This document shows positions 16,630 through 25,893 of a stretch of 35,886 nucleotides of DNA, piece by piece. Below the pieces are notes generated by a model. The model did no database searches. It was not told where the DNA came from and saw only the letters and a program-made list of their open reading frames with translations. The DNA comes from Anaerolineae bacterium. Its GTDB lineage: Bacteria > Chloroflexota > Anaerolineae > Aggregatilineales > UBA3940. Position 1 is the stretch's first letter; each line of letters starts with the position of its first letter. The stretch lies in assembly GCA_016928235.1 (NCBI GenBank), contig JAFGLD010000122.1:1-35886 (forward strand), in the 5' to 3' direction. The translations under genes and the position numbers were made by a program.

Positions 16630-17883
16630 GTGATGCGCGCATTCCCGTTGTTTTCGCCATTCAGCTTCGACCTGACACTGGCATCTCCATCAGTCCTGGA
16701 GATCGACAGTACCGAACAGGCAGATATGCTTGAGTTTCTTAAAAGTCTGATACGGACACCAGGGCTTTCCTCCCACGAAAAAGATGTCGCTCAATTGGTC
16801 GAACAACATTTACGTTCCGGCGGAATTGAGAGCATTGAACGCGATCCTGCCGGCAACGTCATTGCCAGAATTGGGAATGGCAATGGCCCAACATTGCTCT
16901 ATGACGCTCACATGGATACGGTTTACCCATCTGATGAACCTTGGCCCCACGATCCGCGCTCCGCAGTTGTAGAAGATGGCATCTTGTATGGTCTTGGAGC
17001 CTGCGACATGAAAGGCTCCATAGCCGCAATGGTGTATGCTGCCAGACAATTGGCTCAAATGGAAGCGGAGCTGAGCGGAAATCTGGTGTTGGTATTTGTT
17101 GTACAGAAGGAACCTTGCGAGGGTTGTGCTCTGAAATATGTTGTTGAAAACCAGAATATTACGCCGGATTGGGTGGTATTGGGTGAGCCAAGTAACCTGG
17201 ATATCATGCGGGGGCATCGAGGACGGGTGCTCTTCAAAATAACCGTCCAGGGAAAGAGCAGTCACGCTGCTAATCCGGATATGGGGATCAATGCCGTCAC
17301 AGCAGCTGCCCGGCTGATCTTTAGCATCGAGTTATTGGCTGCCGATCTGCCTGCCGATCCTTGCCTCGGCTCAGGAAGCATTGTCGTTACCAACATCGAG
17401 AGCCACTCAGTCGGCGTGAATGCTATTCCCCATACCTGCAGCTTCGATGTCGACCGCCGCCTGACGCTTGGCGAAACGATCACGCGTGCGCAGGCACAGA
17501 TCGAAAGTGTCATTCGGCGAGAAGGCATTCAAGCAACAGTCGAGATTGTTGACTACCAGACCACAACCTACACCGGGCACGAATTTAATGTACACGCCGC
17601 CTTCAATGCCTGGTCGATTGACGAAAACAACCCACTTGTCCTGACTGCTGATAGCGTTGTCCGTTCCGTTCTGGGCCACAATCCCAAGATCCACCATTGG
17701 CAATTCTCAACTGATGGGGTTTATAGTATGGGCGAGGCCGGTATTCCGACCATAGGGTTTGGCCCTGGCGATCCGAAGTACGCGCACACGACCGAGGAAC
17801 ATGTTCGCCTGGATGATGTTGTACAGGCAGCACAAGTGTATATGGCATTAGCTACACAATTGCTCAGTAAGACTACCAAGTAA
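16630..17883 (+). CDS. M20-family hydrolase, YgeY-like, altered active site
   Basis: This 417-residue protein has the M20 dizinc peptidase/amidohydrolase fold and is most like the YgeY subgroup. Metal-site motifs include YDAHMDTV (H94, D96), GACDMKGS (D126), GEPSNLDIMRGHRGR and a C-terminal AHTTEEHVRLDD. The segment that in YgeY reads QEEDC(D/E)G is here QKEPCEG, so the general-base Glu is apparently Lys160 while the metal-ligand Glu161 is kept. Activity is therefore doubtful or different. The start is GTG 16630, adjoining the previous stop, with AAAGGAG at 16616-16622; this gives an N-terminal extension of ~32 residues before homology (an ATG at 16726 is the alternative). It is a paralogue of the gene at 31353-32558. 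Confidence 0.82.
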   Translation: MMRAFPLFSPFSFDLTLASPSVLEIDSTEQADMLEFLKSLIRTPGLSSHEKDVAQLVEQHLRSGGIESIERDPAGNVIARIGNGNGPTLLYDAHMDTVYPSDEPWPHDPRSAVVEDGILYGLGACDMKGSIAAMVYAARQLAQMEAELSGNLVLVFVVQKEPCEGCALKYVVENQNITPDWVVLGEPSNLDIMRGHRGRVLFKITVQGKSSHAANPDMGINAVTAAARLIFSIELLAADLPADPCLGSGSIVVTNIESHSVGVNAIPHTCSFDVDRRLTLGETITRAQAQIESVIRREGIQATVEIVDYQTTTYTGHEFNVHAAFNAWSIDENNPLVLTADSVVRSVLGHNPKIHHWQFSTDGVYSMGEAGIPTIGFGPGDPKYAHTTEEHVRLDDVVQAAQVYMALATQLLSKTTK

Positions 17884-17912
17884 TATTAAGCTAAGCCAGG
17901 GGGGATAGAGCG

Positions 17913-18512
17913 ATGAATGAATGGCTTGAGCGGCATACAACCTTCGTATTAAGCCTGGTAGGCTTGCTAGTAGCCACAGGTGTCGGTCTTTTTACCCTCA
18001 AGTGGCAGCCGGTCGAGCCCATTCGCATCGAGCCTCCCTTACCAACGCAGACACCTGAGCCCATCCGTGTCTATGTCAGTGGGGCCGTTGCTGTGCCTGA
18101 TGTTTACACGCTGCCGCCAGGCGCAATTGTGCGAGATGCGATACAGGCGGCCGGTGGTCCTGCTGCCGGCGCTGATATTAGCCTCATCAACCTGGCTCAG
18201 GTTATTCAAGATGGTATGCAGGTCTATGTTCCAATGGCTGGTGAGGCAGTCGTCCAGCCTATGCGCTCCTTGCCTGCATCGCAGCCTGAAATGACTGTTA
18301 ACGATGCGCCCAATGGCCCAATTGTCAACATCAACACCGCGACACAAGCGGAACTGGAGACGCTGCCGGGAATCGGCCCGGCCATTGCAGGACGTATTAT
18401 CGAATACCGTGAGAGCCAGGGGCCGTTCAACAGCATCGAAGACATCATGAACGTCTCCGGGATTGGGCCGGCCACCTTTGAGAAAATGAGAGCGCTCATT
18501 ACGGTCAATTGA
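17913..18512 (+). CDS. comEA: ComEA-like DNA-binding protein
   Basis: ComEA binds double-stranded DNA outside the cytoplasmic membrane and passes it to the ComEC channel during natural transformation. The 199-residue protein has one membrane helix (9-29), a Pro-rich linker, an SLBB domain (52-107, RVYVSGAVAVPDVYTL) and tandem helix-hairpin-helix motifs (138-198) with NINTATQAELETLPGIGPAIA and VSGIGPATFEKM. A G-rich ribosome site precedes the ATG. ComEC is not in the window. It lies 29 bases after the M20 gene, and its stop overlaps the beginning of the next open frame. Confidence 0.9.
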   Translation: MNEWLERHTTFVLSLVGLLVATGVGLFTLKWQPVEPIRIEPPLPTQTPEPIRVYVSGAVAVPDVYTLPPGAIVRDAIQAAGGPAAGADISLINLAQVIQDGMQVYVPMAGEAVVQPMRSLPASQPEMTVNDAPNGPIVNINTATQAELETLPGIGPAIAGRIIEYRESQGPFNSIEDIMNVSGIGPATFEKMRALITVN

Positions 18513-18541
18513 GACTCTTTTACACCTATAGGTTTCCATCT

Positions 18542-19324
18542 ATGATTACCAGCACAGCCAATGAGCGCATAAAATTTGTGCGCTCTTTACAAGAACAAAG
18601 ACGCGCGCGGCACAAATCGGGCAAGTTTGTGCTAGAGGGTGCTAATTTGATCAGTGAGGCAATCCTCTCCGGGAGTCCAATCGAAGATGCCTTTTATACC
18701 GATGATTTTATCGCCACCCCGGACGGTACAGCGGTACTAGACGGCTTGAGCCAGGCAGGCGCCGTACTGTTGGCAGTAAGTGATGCTGTCATGCAGGCTA
18801 TGAGCGATACAAAAACGCCCCAGGGGATACTGGCTGTGCTCCCCACCCCCCGCCTGGCACCTCCTGCTGAATTGACATTTGCTTTGGTGATCGATGCTGT
18901 CAGCGATCCTGGAAACATGGGCGCGATCATGCGCGTGGCCGCGGCAGCAGCCGTCCCTGTCATGCTCGTGACCACAGGAACCGTCGACCTGACCAACCCC
19001 AAGGTAGTGCGCAGCGCGATGGGAGCACACTTCCGGTTGCCTGTGCAAATGTTGAGCTGGGAGGGTGTTGCCGGCCGGCTGACCGATCATGTCATCTTCA
19101 TCGCTGAGTCCAGGCATGGCGCGCCGTACTATCAGGTAGACTGGAGCCAGCCGAGCGCCCTCATCGTCAGCGATGAAGCGCACGGCCCCAGTCCGGAGGC
19201 TCTCCAACTGGCACATGCCCGTGTTACCATCCCAATGCCTGGCGGCATGGAATCTCTTAATGTGGCCATAGCCTCCAGTATCCTGATCTTCGAAATGCTT
19301 CGCCAGCGCAGCCAATCTCTTTAA
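18542..19324 (+). CDS. SpoU/TrmH-family RNA 2'-O-methyltransferase
   Basis: This is a SPOUT-fold methyltransferase that uses S-adenosylmethionine to methylate ribose 2'-OH in rRNA or tRNA. Residues 1-100 are the SpoU substrate-binding domain (FVLEGANLISEAI). The three catalytic motifs follow: DAVSDPGNMGAIMR (118-131), VVRSAMGAHFRLP (156-168) and IPMPGGMESLNVAIA (230-244), which form the trefoil knot. The 260-residue length fits TsnR/RlmB-like enzymes; the target nucleotide cannot be told. I use ATG 18542. The frame is open back to a TTG at 18509 that overlaps the comEA stop, but homology starts at MITSTANERI. Probably co-transcribed with comEA. Confidence 0.9.
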   Translation: MITSTANERIKFVRSLQEQRRARHKSGKFVLEGANLISEAILSGSPIEDAFYTDDFIATPDGTAVLDGLSQAGAVLLAVSDAVMQAMSDTKTPQGILAVLPTPRLAPPAELTFALVIDAVSDPGNMGAIMRVAAAAAVPVMLVTTGTVDLTNPKVVRSAMGAHFRLPVQMLSWEGVAGRLTDHVIFIAESRHGAPYYQVDWSQPSALIVSDEAHGPSPEALQLAHARVTIPMPGGMESLNVAIASSILIFEMLRQRSQSL

Positions 19325-19338
19325 TCTGGAATGGTACA

Positions 19339-20583
19339 GTGAATATTCGTTCGGTGACAGCATTCGCCGACATGCATTATCCGCTCGATGAAGAGCCCCT
19401 TCTTGAAATTTGCCATGTTGTCTCTTCCTGTCGCGATGCGCTCACCTCGGCAGGCTTCGCGGTTCAGACAACCCGGTTGGCTACTCAACCGTTTCCTGCC
19501 ATACTCGAAGGTTCCAAGATCCGGCAAGCGATTCCCCTGGCCAGGATGCTGGAAACGATTGCTCATGATGTCTGCTTTGACTATGTTGCACTGGGGCCCA
19601 TCCGCCTGGATGATCCGGTTGAATATATCAAGGCCATTCCCGACATCTTGAACGAGACCGAAACCGTCTTTGTCTGTCTCGAGATTGCCAACCGATCAGG
19701 TGGTATCGACCTGAAACGCAACCTGCTGGCTGCCAATGTCATCCGGCAGGTTGCTTATCTGCAAGAGGATGGCTTCGCCAATCTCCGGCTGGCCGCTCTC
19801 GCCAATGTCGGGCCATGGTTCCCATACTTTCCGACAGCCTATCATGGTGGCGGCGCACCGCGCATCGCATTGGCCATCGAAGGCGCCGATCTGGCCATCA
19901 TGGCATTCCGAGAGGCTGCTACTTTAAGAGATGCCCGCGTCCAGTTGATCTGGAGCATCGAGTCGCTGGCAGCCAGGATGGAAGAGATTGTCTGCCAGTC
20001 GCTGAAGCATTCCACCCTATTGTTTCAGGGGATCGATTTCACGCTTGCTCCCTACCCTGAAGACGCACGCAGCATTGGAGCAGCCCTCGAATACCTGGGA
20101 TTGCCGGCTTTTGGCACTCCGGGGTCTCTAATGGTGTCTGCCTTTCTCACTGACACGTTGGATCGCGCCCGGTTCACACGCACCGGGTTTTGCGGATTGA
20201 TGCTTCCGGTGCTGGAGGATACGCGGTTGGCCGCCCGTGCAGCAGAGAATACACTCCGCGTTTCCGACCTGCTGGCCTGTTCCGCAGTATGTGGCACAGG
20301 GCTCGATACCATCCCATTACCAGGCGATATCGATGAGGGAAAACTGGCCGCTGTTCTCATGGACGTCGCCGCGCTGGCTCTTCGATTAGACAAACCACTA
20401 ACCGCCCGTCTGATGCCTTTGCCGGGCAAACAAGCAGGTGATCCGGTAACCTTCGATTTTGAGTATTTTGCCGACAGTCGGGTAATGACTATAGATGGAG
20501 ATGGAGTGGCTGGTCTACTTCAACACGATCAGAACATCGATATTCAGTCACTTCTTGGCAGGCAGCAGACCAGCCGCTCATGA
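19339..20583 (+). CDS. DUF711 family protein
   Basis: The 414-residue protein matches DUF711, a family related to PFL-like proteins that has no proven activity. Family phrases are the N-terminal IRSVTAFAD, FPYFPTAYHGGGAPRIALAIEGADLA in the middle, and the C-terminal CSAVCGTGLDTIPLPGDID with a conserved cysteine pair. There is no signal peptide or membrane helix. Translation starts at a GTG 14 bases after the methyltransferase stop, without a strong ribosome site, which suggests coupling. It is the last gene of the rightward unit and converges on the next small gene with 13 bases and no terminator. Confidence 0.82.
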   Translation: MNIRSVTAFADMHYPLDEEPLLEICHVVSSCRDALTSAGFAVQTTRLATQPFPAILEGSKIRQAIPLARMLETIAHDVCFDYVALGPIRLDDPVEYIKAIPDILNETETVFVCLEIANRSGGIDLKRNLLAANVIRQVAYLQEDGFANLRLAALANVGPWFPYFPTAYHGGGAPRIALAIEGADLAIMAFREAATLRDARVQLIWSIESLAARMEEIVCQSLKHSTLLFQGIDFTLAPYPEDARSIGAALEYLGLPAFGTPGSLMVSAFLTDTLDRARFTRTGFCGLMLPVLEDTRLAARAAENTLRVSDLLACSAVCGTGLDTIPLPGDIDEGKLAAVLMDVAALALRLDKPLTARLMPLPGKQAGDPVTFDFEYFADSRVMTIDGDGVAGLLQHDQNIDIQSLLGRQQTSRS

Positions 20584-20596
20584 TAAATCTGGTTTT

Positions 20597-20854
20597 TCAG
20601 GCCGCAGGTCGTTTTTTGGCTTGCTTTTCATCGCTAATCCCCAACCAGAAGTGATTGGGTAATACCATATTGTTGGCGCGTATATCTAATCCAATTCGAT
20701 CCTGCGAATCGCTCAATAACATTGATGGATGGACATAGCACGTTGTAGGTGTCATACCATATTTGGTCTCATAATGTCTGACAGCCCGTTCAATTTTAAT
20801 CGCGAGATCACGTTGAGCACTATCATCAAACCATAACATTCCAACCTGCATCAT
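20597..20854 (-). CDS. Small protein of unknown function, 85 aa
   Basis: I do not recognise this gene. It is likely real: it has AGGAG five bases before tandem ATG codons and a near-consensus promoter (20907-20936). The protein begins MMQVGMLWFDD and continues with a charged helix (RDLAIKIERAVRHYETKYG) and then TPTTCYVHPSML. It ends in a basic tail (KQAKKRPAA). No membrane helix, signal or known motif is seen. The single promoter close to a short reading frame suggests a separately controlled, well-expressed product. It lies 131 bases behind the large glycosyltransferase gene on the same strand. Confidence 0.7.
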   Translation of the reverse strand: MMQVGMLWFDDSAQRDLAIKIERAVRHYETKYGMTPTTCYVHPSMLLSDSQDRIGLDIRANNMVLPNHFWLGISDEKQAKKRPAA

Positions 20855-20906
20855 CTGTTCTCCTGCTTACAATTACAATCAGTTATGCTATCTCTTATGT
20901 TCTAAT

Positions 20907-20936
20907 ATTATACCAGAATTAAGTCTCGCCAGTCAA
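20907..20936 (-). promoter_or_regulatory. Strong promoter for the 85-aa gene
   Basis: On the minus strand TTGACT (20931-20936) and a perfect TATAAT (20907-20912) are 18 bases apart. The bases TGG directly before the -10 box give an extended -10. Transcription would start near 20900, about 45 bases before the start codon at 20854. This is the clearest vegetative-type promoter in the window. Confidence 0.75.
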
Positions 20937-20985
20937 ACATATGTACTCATTCATCCGAAATATTACCGAGGCGGAGATATCCAGG

Positions 20986-23565
20986 CTAACGAACTGCAAT
21001 CCGTGTCAGCAGTAAGCGACCGGATCCGAAATCGTCTGCATTGCTGATAGAGGATCGCCGGTCTGTGGCAGCATCGTAGATGCCCACCAGAAGCAGATAC
21101 TCTCCAGCCGGCACATCGGCCGGGATGGCCAACAGCAGCATGTCGCCGATACTCTCGCCCGGCTGCCATACCCAGAAGGGATAAGTGCCCTGGAGAGGTG
21201 TGCTGTCCACCTGTGCAATAATTCCTTCTGCCGCGTTGGCATTGGCCGGATCAACGAGGTGAGCAAAAATCCGTAGATCGGCGCGGGATGGATCGAGCAC
21301 CTGCCAGTATAGTGTCAGCGACAACGTGTCGCCTGGCACAACGGCCGTCTCCGACAGATCATATCCTCGTAGCTGTGCTACATCATCAAATGTCGCCCGG
21401 AGGACATTTTTTGGCTGAGGAATCACTACATCGATCTCACCGCCCTGGTAAGCCCAATAGTAAAACGGACTGTAGCGTGTCTCTGGACCGGCATCGAACA
21501 TCTCCTCAACTGCAATATCGATGTGTGTGCGATTACCGATTATCAGATTGGCTGGGATGAGATAGGTACTCTCGATCCACTCACCGGGGACAGCCGGCAA
21601 TCGCCACTGACCGGCATCGCTGCCGTTAACATGAACACGCAGAATCGTATCGGAGGCCTGATGCAGACGTCCAACGAGTATCAGGGGTTGGTTGGGGATG
21701 CTCTGAAGGCTGAACGATTCGCCGCCGGTCATCAGGCGACCGCCATCGGCCAGGATGATCGAGCCGTCTGCGCGGTAGCGCATCTGCCTGGCATCGCTGG
21801 GAAAGCCAGGGGGAATACCCTGGTTATGCCAGGTGTAGCCATGCGCTAATTCATCGGACAGGTTAGCCACATCGAGCCGGTCAACCATCTCCCACCCATC
21901 GAGTCGATTCAGGATATTGGGCTGTTGGGGAAAATTGGCCAGTTCGACACCTGACCAATCAGGCCGGGTGATTACCTGGGTGTCTGCGGCACTGACATAG
22001 AGAGAAAGCCGCTGGGGAGAAACGCGGAACAACTCCGGTCCCAGCAGCTCTTGCGTATAAGGAGAGCCAAAATAGGGCGGCGCGGCATCGGGATAGGCAA
22101 CGTAATAGTCCGGTTTGGCAATCTCCAATTCCTCATAGATACTGCCGGGGCCGTTGCGGTAAACCTGTGCCATGCCGGGCTCAGTCAGGCCTATGACATC
22201 TACAATATCACGCTCACCTATGAAGCGTATGGCGCCTGCGTCAGGCGTGACGACGCGTGAGCCGGGATCGGTATGCTGGCGCAGCCACTCAGCCAGACGT
22301 ATTTGCATGGCGGCGGTGGTAGCTGTATCCAGCGCCATCGCATGTCCGAATGCACTGGTATTGAAGACAGCCCATGTGACAGCTAACAGGCACAGACTGC
22401 CCTGCATGAGCCACACGCCATGGTTTCCCAAGCGAGGAATCGCTATCCCGGCGATCCAGGCAGCTGCTATCGTGATGGCTATCAGTAATGCCGGATAAAA
22501 ATGTATCTGGTAGCGATAGTTATGTGACGTTGCGTTCTGCATGGTTGTAGTCGCCAGCAATCCCAACACTGTCCAGCCCAGACAAACAATCGCTAACCGC
22601 CGGATATCAGGGGCACCATGCTTCCAGAGCATCGTCAGACCCATCCCGGCGAGAACTTGTGCCAGTGGTAGGGTATGCCAGATGCCATCAGAGGAAAGTC
22701 CGCCAAATAGCCGAACGAACAACTCGTAATTGGTTGAGACTATCCTTCCCAACACATAGTTGAGATCGAATGGAATGAGCGTAAATAGCGACTTAGCCTG
22801 CAAGCCGCTTGATCCAACCGACTGGGTCAGAAGATAGTTCATGACGAATGGGACTGCGGCAGTAATGAGCGGAGCCAGTGCCAGGAGTTGCCGCCTAACA
22901 CGTTGGCTGCTGGTAGCCGGGTCCTTTATCAGCCATTCACTTGCTAATACAATAACGCCAAGGATCAGCATCTCTGGACGTGTGAGAGCCGCCAGAGAAA
23001 CAAACATCGATGTCAGACCTGGCCGGCTTGTGGCGATGGACCACATCGCTCCAACGATCAGCATGATCAGCAAACCAAGCTCCATGCCACTGAAGAATCC
23101 CCAGGATATCCACCCGCTCCCTACGAACAGGATACCTGCCAGCAGACCAACATATGAAGGTGACACAGACGGCAAGAATAGGCGTGCACCTGCTGGTGTT
23201 GATTGAATGCCTTTGAACAACCTTCGACTGGTATCGGCTAGAAGGGTTGTGCTGATGATGTACAACAAACTGCCCAGGCCCAGCACAACGCCGGGCATAG
23301 CCTGGCGAGTGATGCCCAGCGCAAAGCCGCCGGCCAGCAGCAGCATATAGAGCAGGCTGGTCGCTCCGGTGGTGGGCGCATCGCCGGTGTTATATTGCAG
23401 GAAGTGTCCCTGGGAGGTTTGCCAGGCATATTGCAGATGGATATACGAATCGTCGAGCGCCAGTGCGGGTGAGCCGTCAGATAGCCGGGTCATCTGCGAG
23501 ATCATGATCAGACTATTGATGACAGCCGCCAGCGCAACGATCAGGATTGGTAGATTTCGTTTCAT
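20986..23565 (-). CDS. GT-C type membrane glycosyltransferase with large exterior domain
   Basis: The protein has 859 residues. The first ~410 hold about ten hydrophobic helices and the pattern LALDDSYIHLQYA (DD at 38-39) near the first loop, followed by YNTGDAPTTGATS, FSGMELGL and LTRPEM. These phrases recur in polyprenyl-sugar-using GT-C enzymes of the PMT/AftB-like class, where the acidic pair is catalytic. The remaining ~440 residues are soluble and should face the cell exterior; they include beta-rich stretches such as LSLTLYWQVLDPSRADLRIFAHLVDP. It probably adds a lipid-linked sugar to a surface acceptor. No ribosome site is evident. It begins 48 bases after the threonine-synthase-like gene on the same strand. 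Confidence 0.75.
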   Translation of the reverse strand: MKRNLPILIVALAAVINSLIMISQMTRLSDGSPALALDDSYIHLQYAWQTSQGHFLQYNTGDAPTTGATSLLYMLLLAGGFALGITRQAMPGVVLGLGSLLYIISTTLLADTSRRLFKGIQSTPAGARLFLPSVSPSYVGLLAGILFVGSGWISWGFFSGMELGLLIMLIVGAMWSIATSRPGLTSMFVSLAALTRPEMLILGVIVLASEWLIKDPATSSQRVRRQLLALAPLITAAVPFVMNYLLTQSVGSSGLQAKSLFTLIPFDLNYVLGRIVSTNYELFVRLFGGLSSDGIWHTLPLAQVLAGMGLTMLWKHGAPDIRRLAIVCLGWTVLGLLATTTMQNATSHNYRYQIHFYPALLIAITIAAAWIAGIAIPRLGNHGVWLMQGSLCLLAVTWAVFNTSAFGHAMALDTATTAAMQIRLAEWLRQHTDPGSRVVTPDAGAIRFIGERDIVDVIGLTEPGMAQVYRNGPGSIYEELEIAKPDYYVAYPDAAPPYFGSPYTQELLGPELFRVSPQRLSLYVSAADTQVITRPDWSGVELANFPQQPNILNRLDGWEMVDRLDVANLSDELAHGYTWHNQGIPPGFPSDARQMRYRADGSIILADGGRLMTGGESFSLQSIPNQPLILVGRLHQASDTILRVHVNGSDAGQWRLPAVPGEWIESTYLIPANLIIGNRTHIDIAVEEMFDAGPETRYSPFYYWAYQGGEIDVVIPQPKNVLRATFDDVAQLRGYDLSETAVVPGDTLSLTLYWQVLDPSRADLRIFAHLVDPANANAAEGIIAQVDSTPLQGTYPFWVWQPGESIGDMLLLAIPADVPAGEYLLLVGIYDAATDRRSSISNADDFGSGRLLLTRIAVR

Positions 23566-23613
23566 GATTTGTCTATGTGAGTGGATACAGAGTTTGAGGC
23601 GCAGATGATACCA

Positions 23614-24876
23614 CTAACCGGAAAGCTCATCCATCACGTGCGCGACCTCGGCTAGATCCGGCTTGACGGTGTAGGCTTGTCCGACGGCCTTGCGTGCCGA
23701 GCCAATGTCTTTTAGACCATTCCCGGTAATCAGAACGACGATTCGCTCGCCTTTACTCAACATACCCTTTCGAAGGGCTTTATGCAACCCGGCGTACGAC
23801 GCCGATGCGGCCGGCTCGGCAAAGACCCCGATGGCCTGTGCTAGCGACGGGATGGCCGTCAGGATTTCGCTATCGGTGACAGTCAGGAAAGCACCGCCAG
23901 TATGCTTAACAGCCCGCATTGCCTTGACCCGGTCACGCGGCAGGCCCGCCGAGATGCTGTCGGCCAGGGTGTGTGCATCGATGGGCTGCATATCAATGGG
24001 GTCGACATTGTCTTTCCACGCCTGGTACAGCGCCGCCGAGCCCTCAGCCTGCACGCCGATCAGCCTGGGCATCCGGTCGATCCACCCCAGGGCCAGCAGA
24101 TCTTTCAGCCCTTTATGGACACCGCTAATGATGTTACCGTCGCCAACGCTGACGATAATGCCGTCTGGGGCTTCGAATTTGCCCCCTGTGCCCGAGATCT
24201 GCTCGCAGATTTCATAAGCGACTGTCTTTTTCCCTTCGGAGGTATAGGGATTGTATCCCGTATTGCGACAGTACCATCCATAGTGACGACTGGCTTCCAG
24301 ACATAGCTCAAAGGCATCATCGTATGTGCCTTCGACGAGTAACACGCGCGCGCCGTAGACCAGCAGCTGGGTGATTTTGGCTTCAGGGGCATTGGCGGGG
24401 ACGAAGATCACCGTTGGCAGATGGACGCCGGCAGACAGACCGGCCAGGGCGGCCGCAGCATTACCGGTGCTGGCCGTTGTGACTATCGACCGTTTCTCTG
24501 CCTGCGCTTTGGCCACGATCAGCGCACTGGCCCGGTCTTTGAGCGATGCGGTTGGGTTGCGACCATCGTCTTTGAACCAGACCTGCCCTATGCCGATCTC
24601 CTTTGCGACTCGCGGGGCCGGGTAGAGGGGAGTCGCGCCGACCAGGAGCGGTGGTACCGGCACAGAGGCATCGATGGGCAAAAGGGCCTTGTAGCGCCAC
24701 ATGCCAGGTTCATCGGGCAGAGCATCGCGCCTGACGTTGGCGGCAATGCACTCGTAGTCATAGACAACATCCAGGTTGCCGTCATTGCCGTGCTTTGGGC
24801 AGACATAATCGACATCAGTGGGAGAATACATCTGCCCGCAAAGGGTACACTGAAGGCCGATAATGTGTTCGGTCAT
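23614..24876 (-). CDS. Threonine synthase-like PLP enzyme in a purine locus
   Basis: This fold-type II PLP enzyme has 420 residues. An N-terminal zinc-ribbon (C10, C13, C26, H29) precedes the core. The Schiff-base lysine is K113 in GRNPTASLKDRAS, and the cofactor-phosphate loop includes TASTGNAA (134-141). These are threonine synthase signatures, with O-phosphohomoserine as the classical substrate. No other threonine biosynthesis gene (thrB, hom) is near. The gene starts three bases after the permease stop, as the last member of the nucleoside/purine transport unit. In the E. coli purine locus a different fold-type II enzyme, YgeX (2,3-diaminopropionate ammonia-lyase), lies among related genes. 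A catabolic role here is inference; a plain thrC is the alternative. Confidence 0.85.
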   Translation of the reverse strand: MTEHIIGLQCTLCGQMYSPTDVDYVCPKHGNDGNLDVVYDYECIAANVRRDALPDEPGMWRYKALLPIDASVPVPPLLVGATPLYPAPRVAKEIGIGQVWFKDDGRNPTASLKDRASALIVAKAQAEKRSIVTTASTGNAAAALAGLSAGVHLPTVIFVPANAPEAKITQLLVYGARVLLVEGTYDDAFELCLEASRHYGWYCRNTGYNPYTSEGKKTVAYEICEQISGTGGKFEAPDGIIVSVGDGNIISGVHKGLKDLLALGWIDRMPRLIGVQAEGSAALYQAWKDNVDPIDMQPIDAHTLADSISAGLPRDRVKAMRAVKHTGGAFLTVTDSEILTAIPSLAQAIGVFAEPAASASYAGLHKALRKGMLSKGERIVVLITGNGLKDIGSARKAVGQAYTVKPDLAEVAHVMDELSG

Positions 24877-24879
24877 TGG

Positions 24880-25893
24880 TTAATCCTCGGTGAAGACCTT
24901 CCCCAGAGCCTGTGGCGCCGCTACACGCAACGATCGTGCCAGGGAGCGTTGGATCGGCTTCGGCGCGACATCTACCAACTGCTGGAGCCCTTTACTGCCA
25001 GCCAGCAGCAGTACCCCCAACATCAAAAACCATTGCAGAGAATTGAAGAGCACAACAGGTACTTCCGGGAAGGTCTTTTGTAACTCGGTGGCGAGCGCCT
25101 TGGTAGCGCCATACAAAATGGCTCCGAATGCGCCGCGTATTGGATGCCAACCACCAAAGATAACGATGGCCAACGCGATCCAGCCAATCCCGAGGATGTG
25201 GTTGTCGCTCCAGCCGATCTTGATGCTCAGTGAATAGGTAGCACCTCCAATGCCTACCAGAGCACCGCCGATTGCCGTATAGATGTAACGCAGGCGGTTG
25301 ACCTTGATACCGCGGGCGAAGGCAGATTCGGGACGATCTCCCACACCCCGCAACTGTAGTCCCGGTTGCGTCTTATATGTCCACCACCAAACCACCCCGA
25401 CTACCAACAGGGTCAGGTAGATCGCCAGATTGTGGTTGAAGAATATCGGGCCCACAATGGGCAGGTCCTTCAGCAGTGGAATGGGCATATATTTGACTGA
25501 CGGTCCGGGGATGCTTGTGTAGTTCTGGCCCAGGAAGTTTGCCATATTGGCCAGGAGCAGAGTCAGCACGAAGCCGATGGCGACCTGATCTTGCCGCAGT
25601 TTGATGCTGCCCCAGGCAACAAGCAAGGCGGCGAACATGCCGACCAGAGCAGCAGCCATGAAACCAAATAAGACAGGCAAAGTGTTCCCCTCAATACCCA
25701 TACCTTGCAGCATCAGGCTAGACTGTAGGGCAACGACGAACCCGGTCATAGCCGACAGCAGCATTGTGCCGTCCAGAGACAGGTTGATCACACCTCCCCT
25801 CTCGGTGATGGTCTCGCCTGTCACTGCCAGCATTAACGGGGCGCTTTGCGCGATGATCGAAGCCATTATCTTGATGATTTGAGCGTCATTCAT
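24880..25893 (-). CDS. BMP-type ABC transporter permease (YufQ-like)
   Basis: This inner-membrane permease of the BPD_transp_2 family has 337 residues and about nine hydrophobic helices. The phrase ERGGVINLSLDGTMLL near the N-terminus is the hallmark of the second permease of nucleoside (BMP) importers, and the C-terminal half has GVGDRPESAFARGIKVNRLRY and the WHPIRGAFGAILYG loop. I place the start at the ATG at 25893, which overlaps the end of the upstream permease gene by eight bases and has GGAGG 12 bases away. The frame is open to 25950, but that would add a polar tail inside the neighbour. It forms a heterodimer with the neighbouring permease. Confidence 0.9.
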   Translation of the reverse strand: MNDAQIIKIMASIIAQSAPLMLAVTGETITERGGVINLSLDGTMLLSAMTGFVVALQSSLMLQGMGIEGNTLPVLFGFMAAALVGMFAALLVAWGSIKLRQDQVAIGFVLTLLLANMANFLGQNYTSIPGPSVKYMPIPLLKDLPIVGPIFFNHNLAIYLTLLVVGVVWWWTYKTQPGLQLRGVGDRPESAFARGIKVNRLRYIYTAIGGALVGIGGATYSLSIKIGWSDNHILGIGWIALAIVIFGGWHPIRGAFGAILYGATKALATELQKTFPEVPVVLFNSLQWFLMLGVLLLAGSKGLQQLVDVAPKPIQRSLARSLRVAAPQALGKVFTED

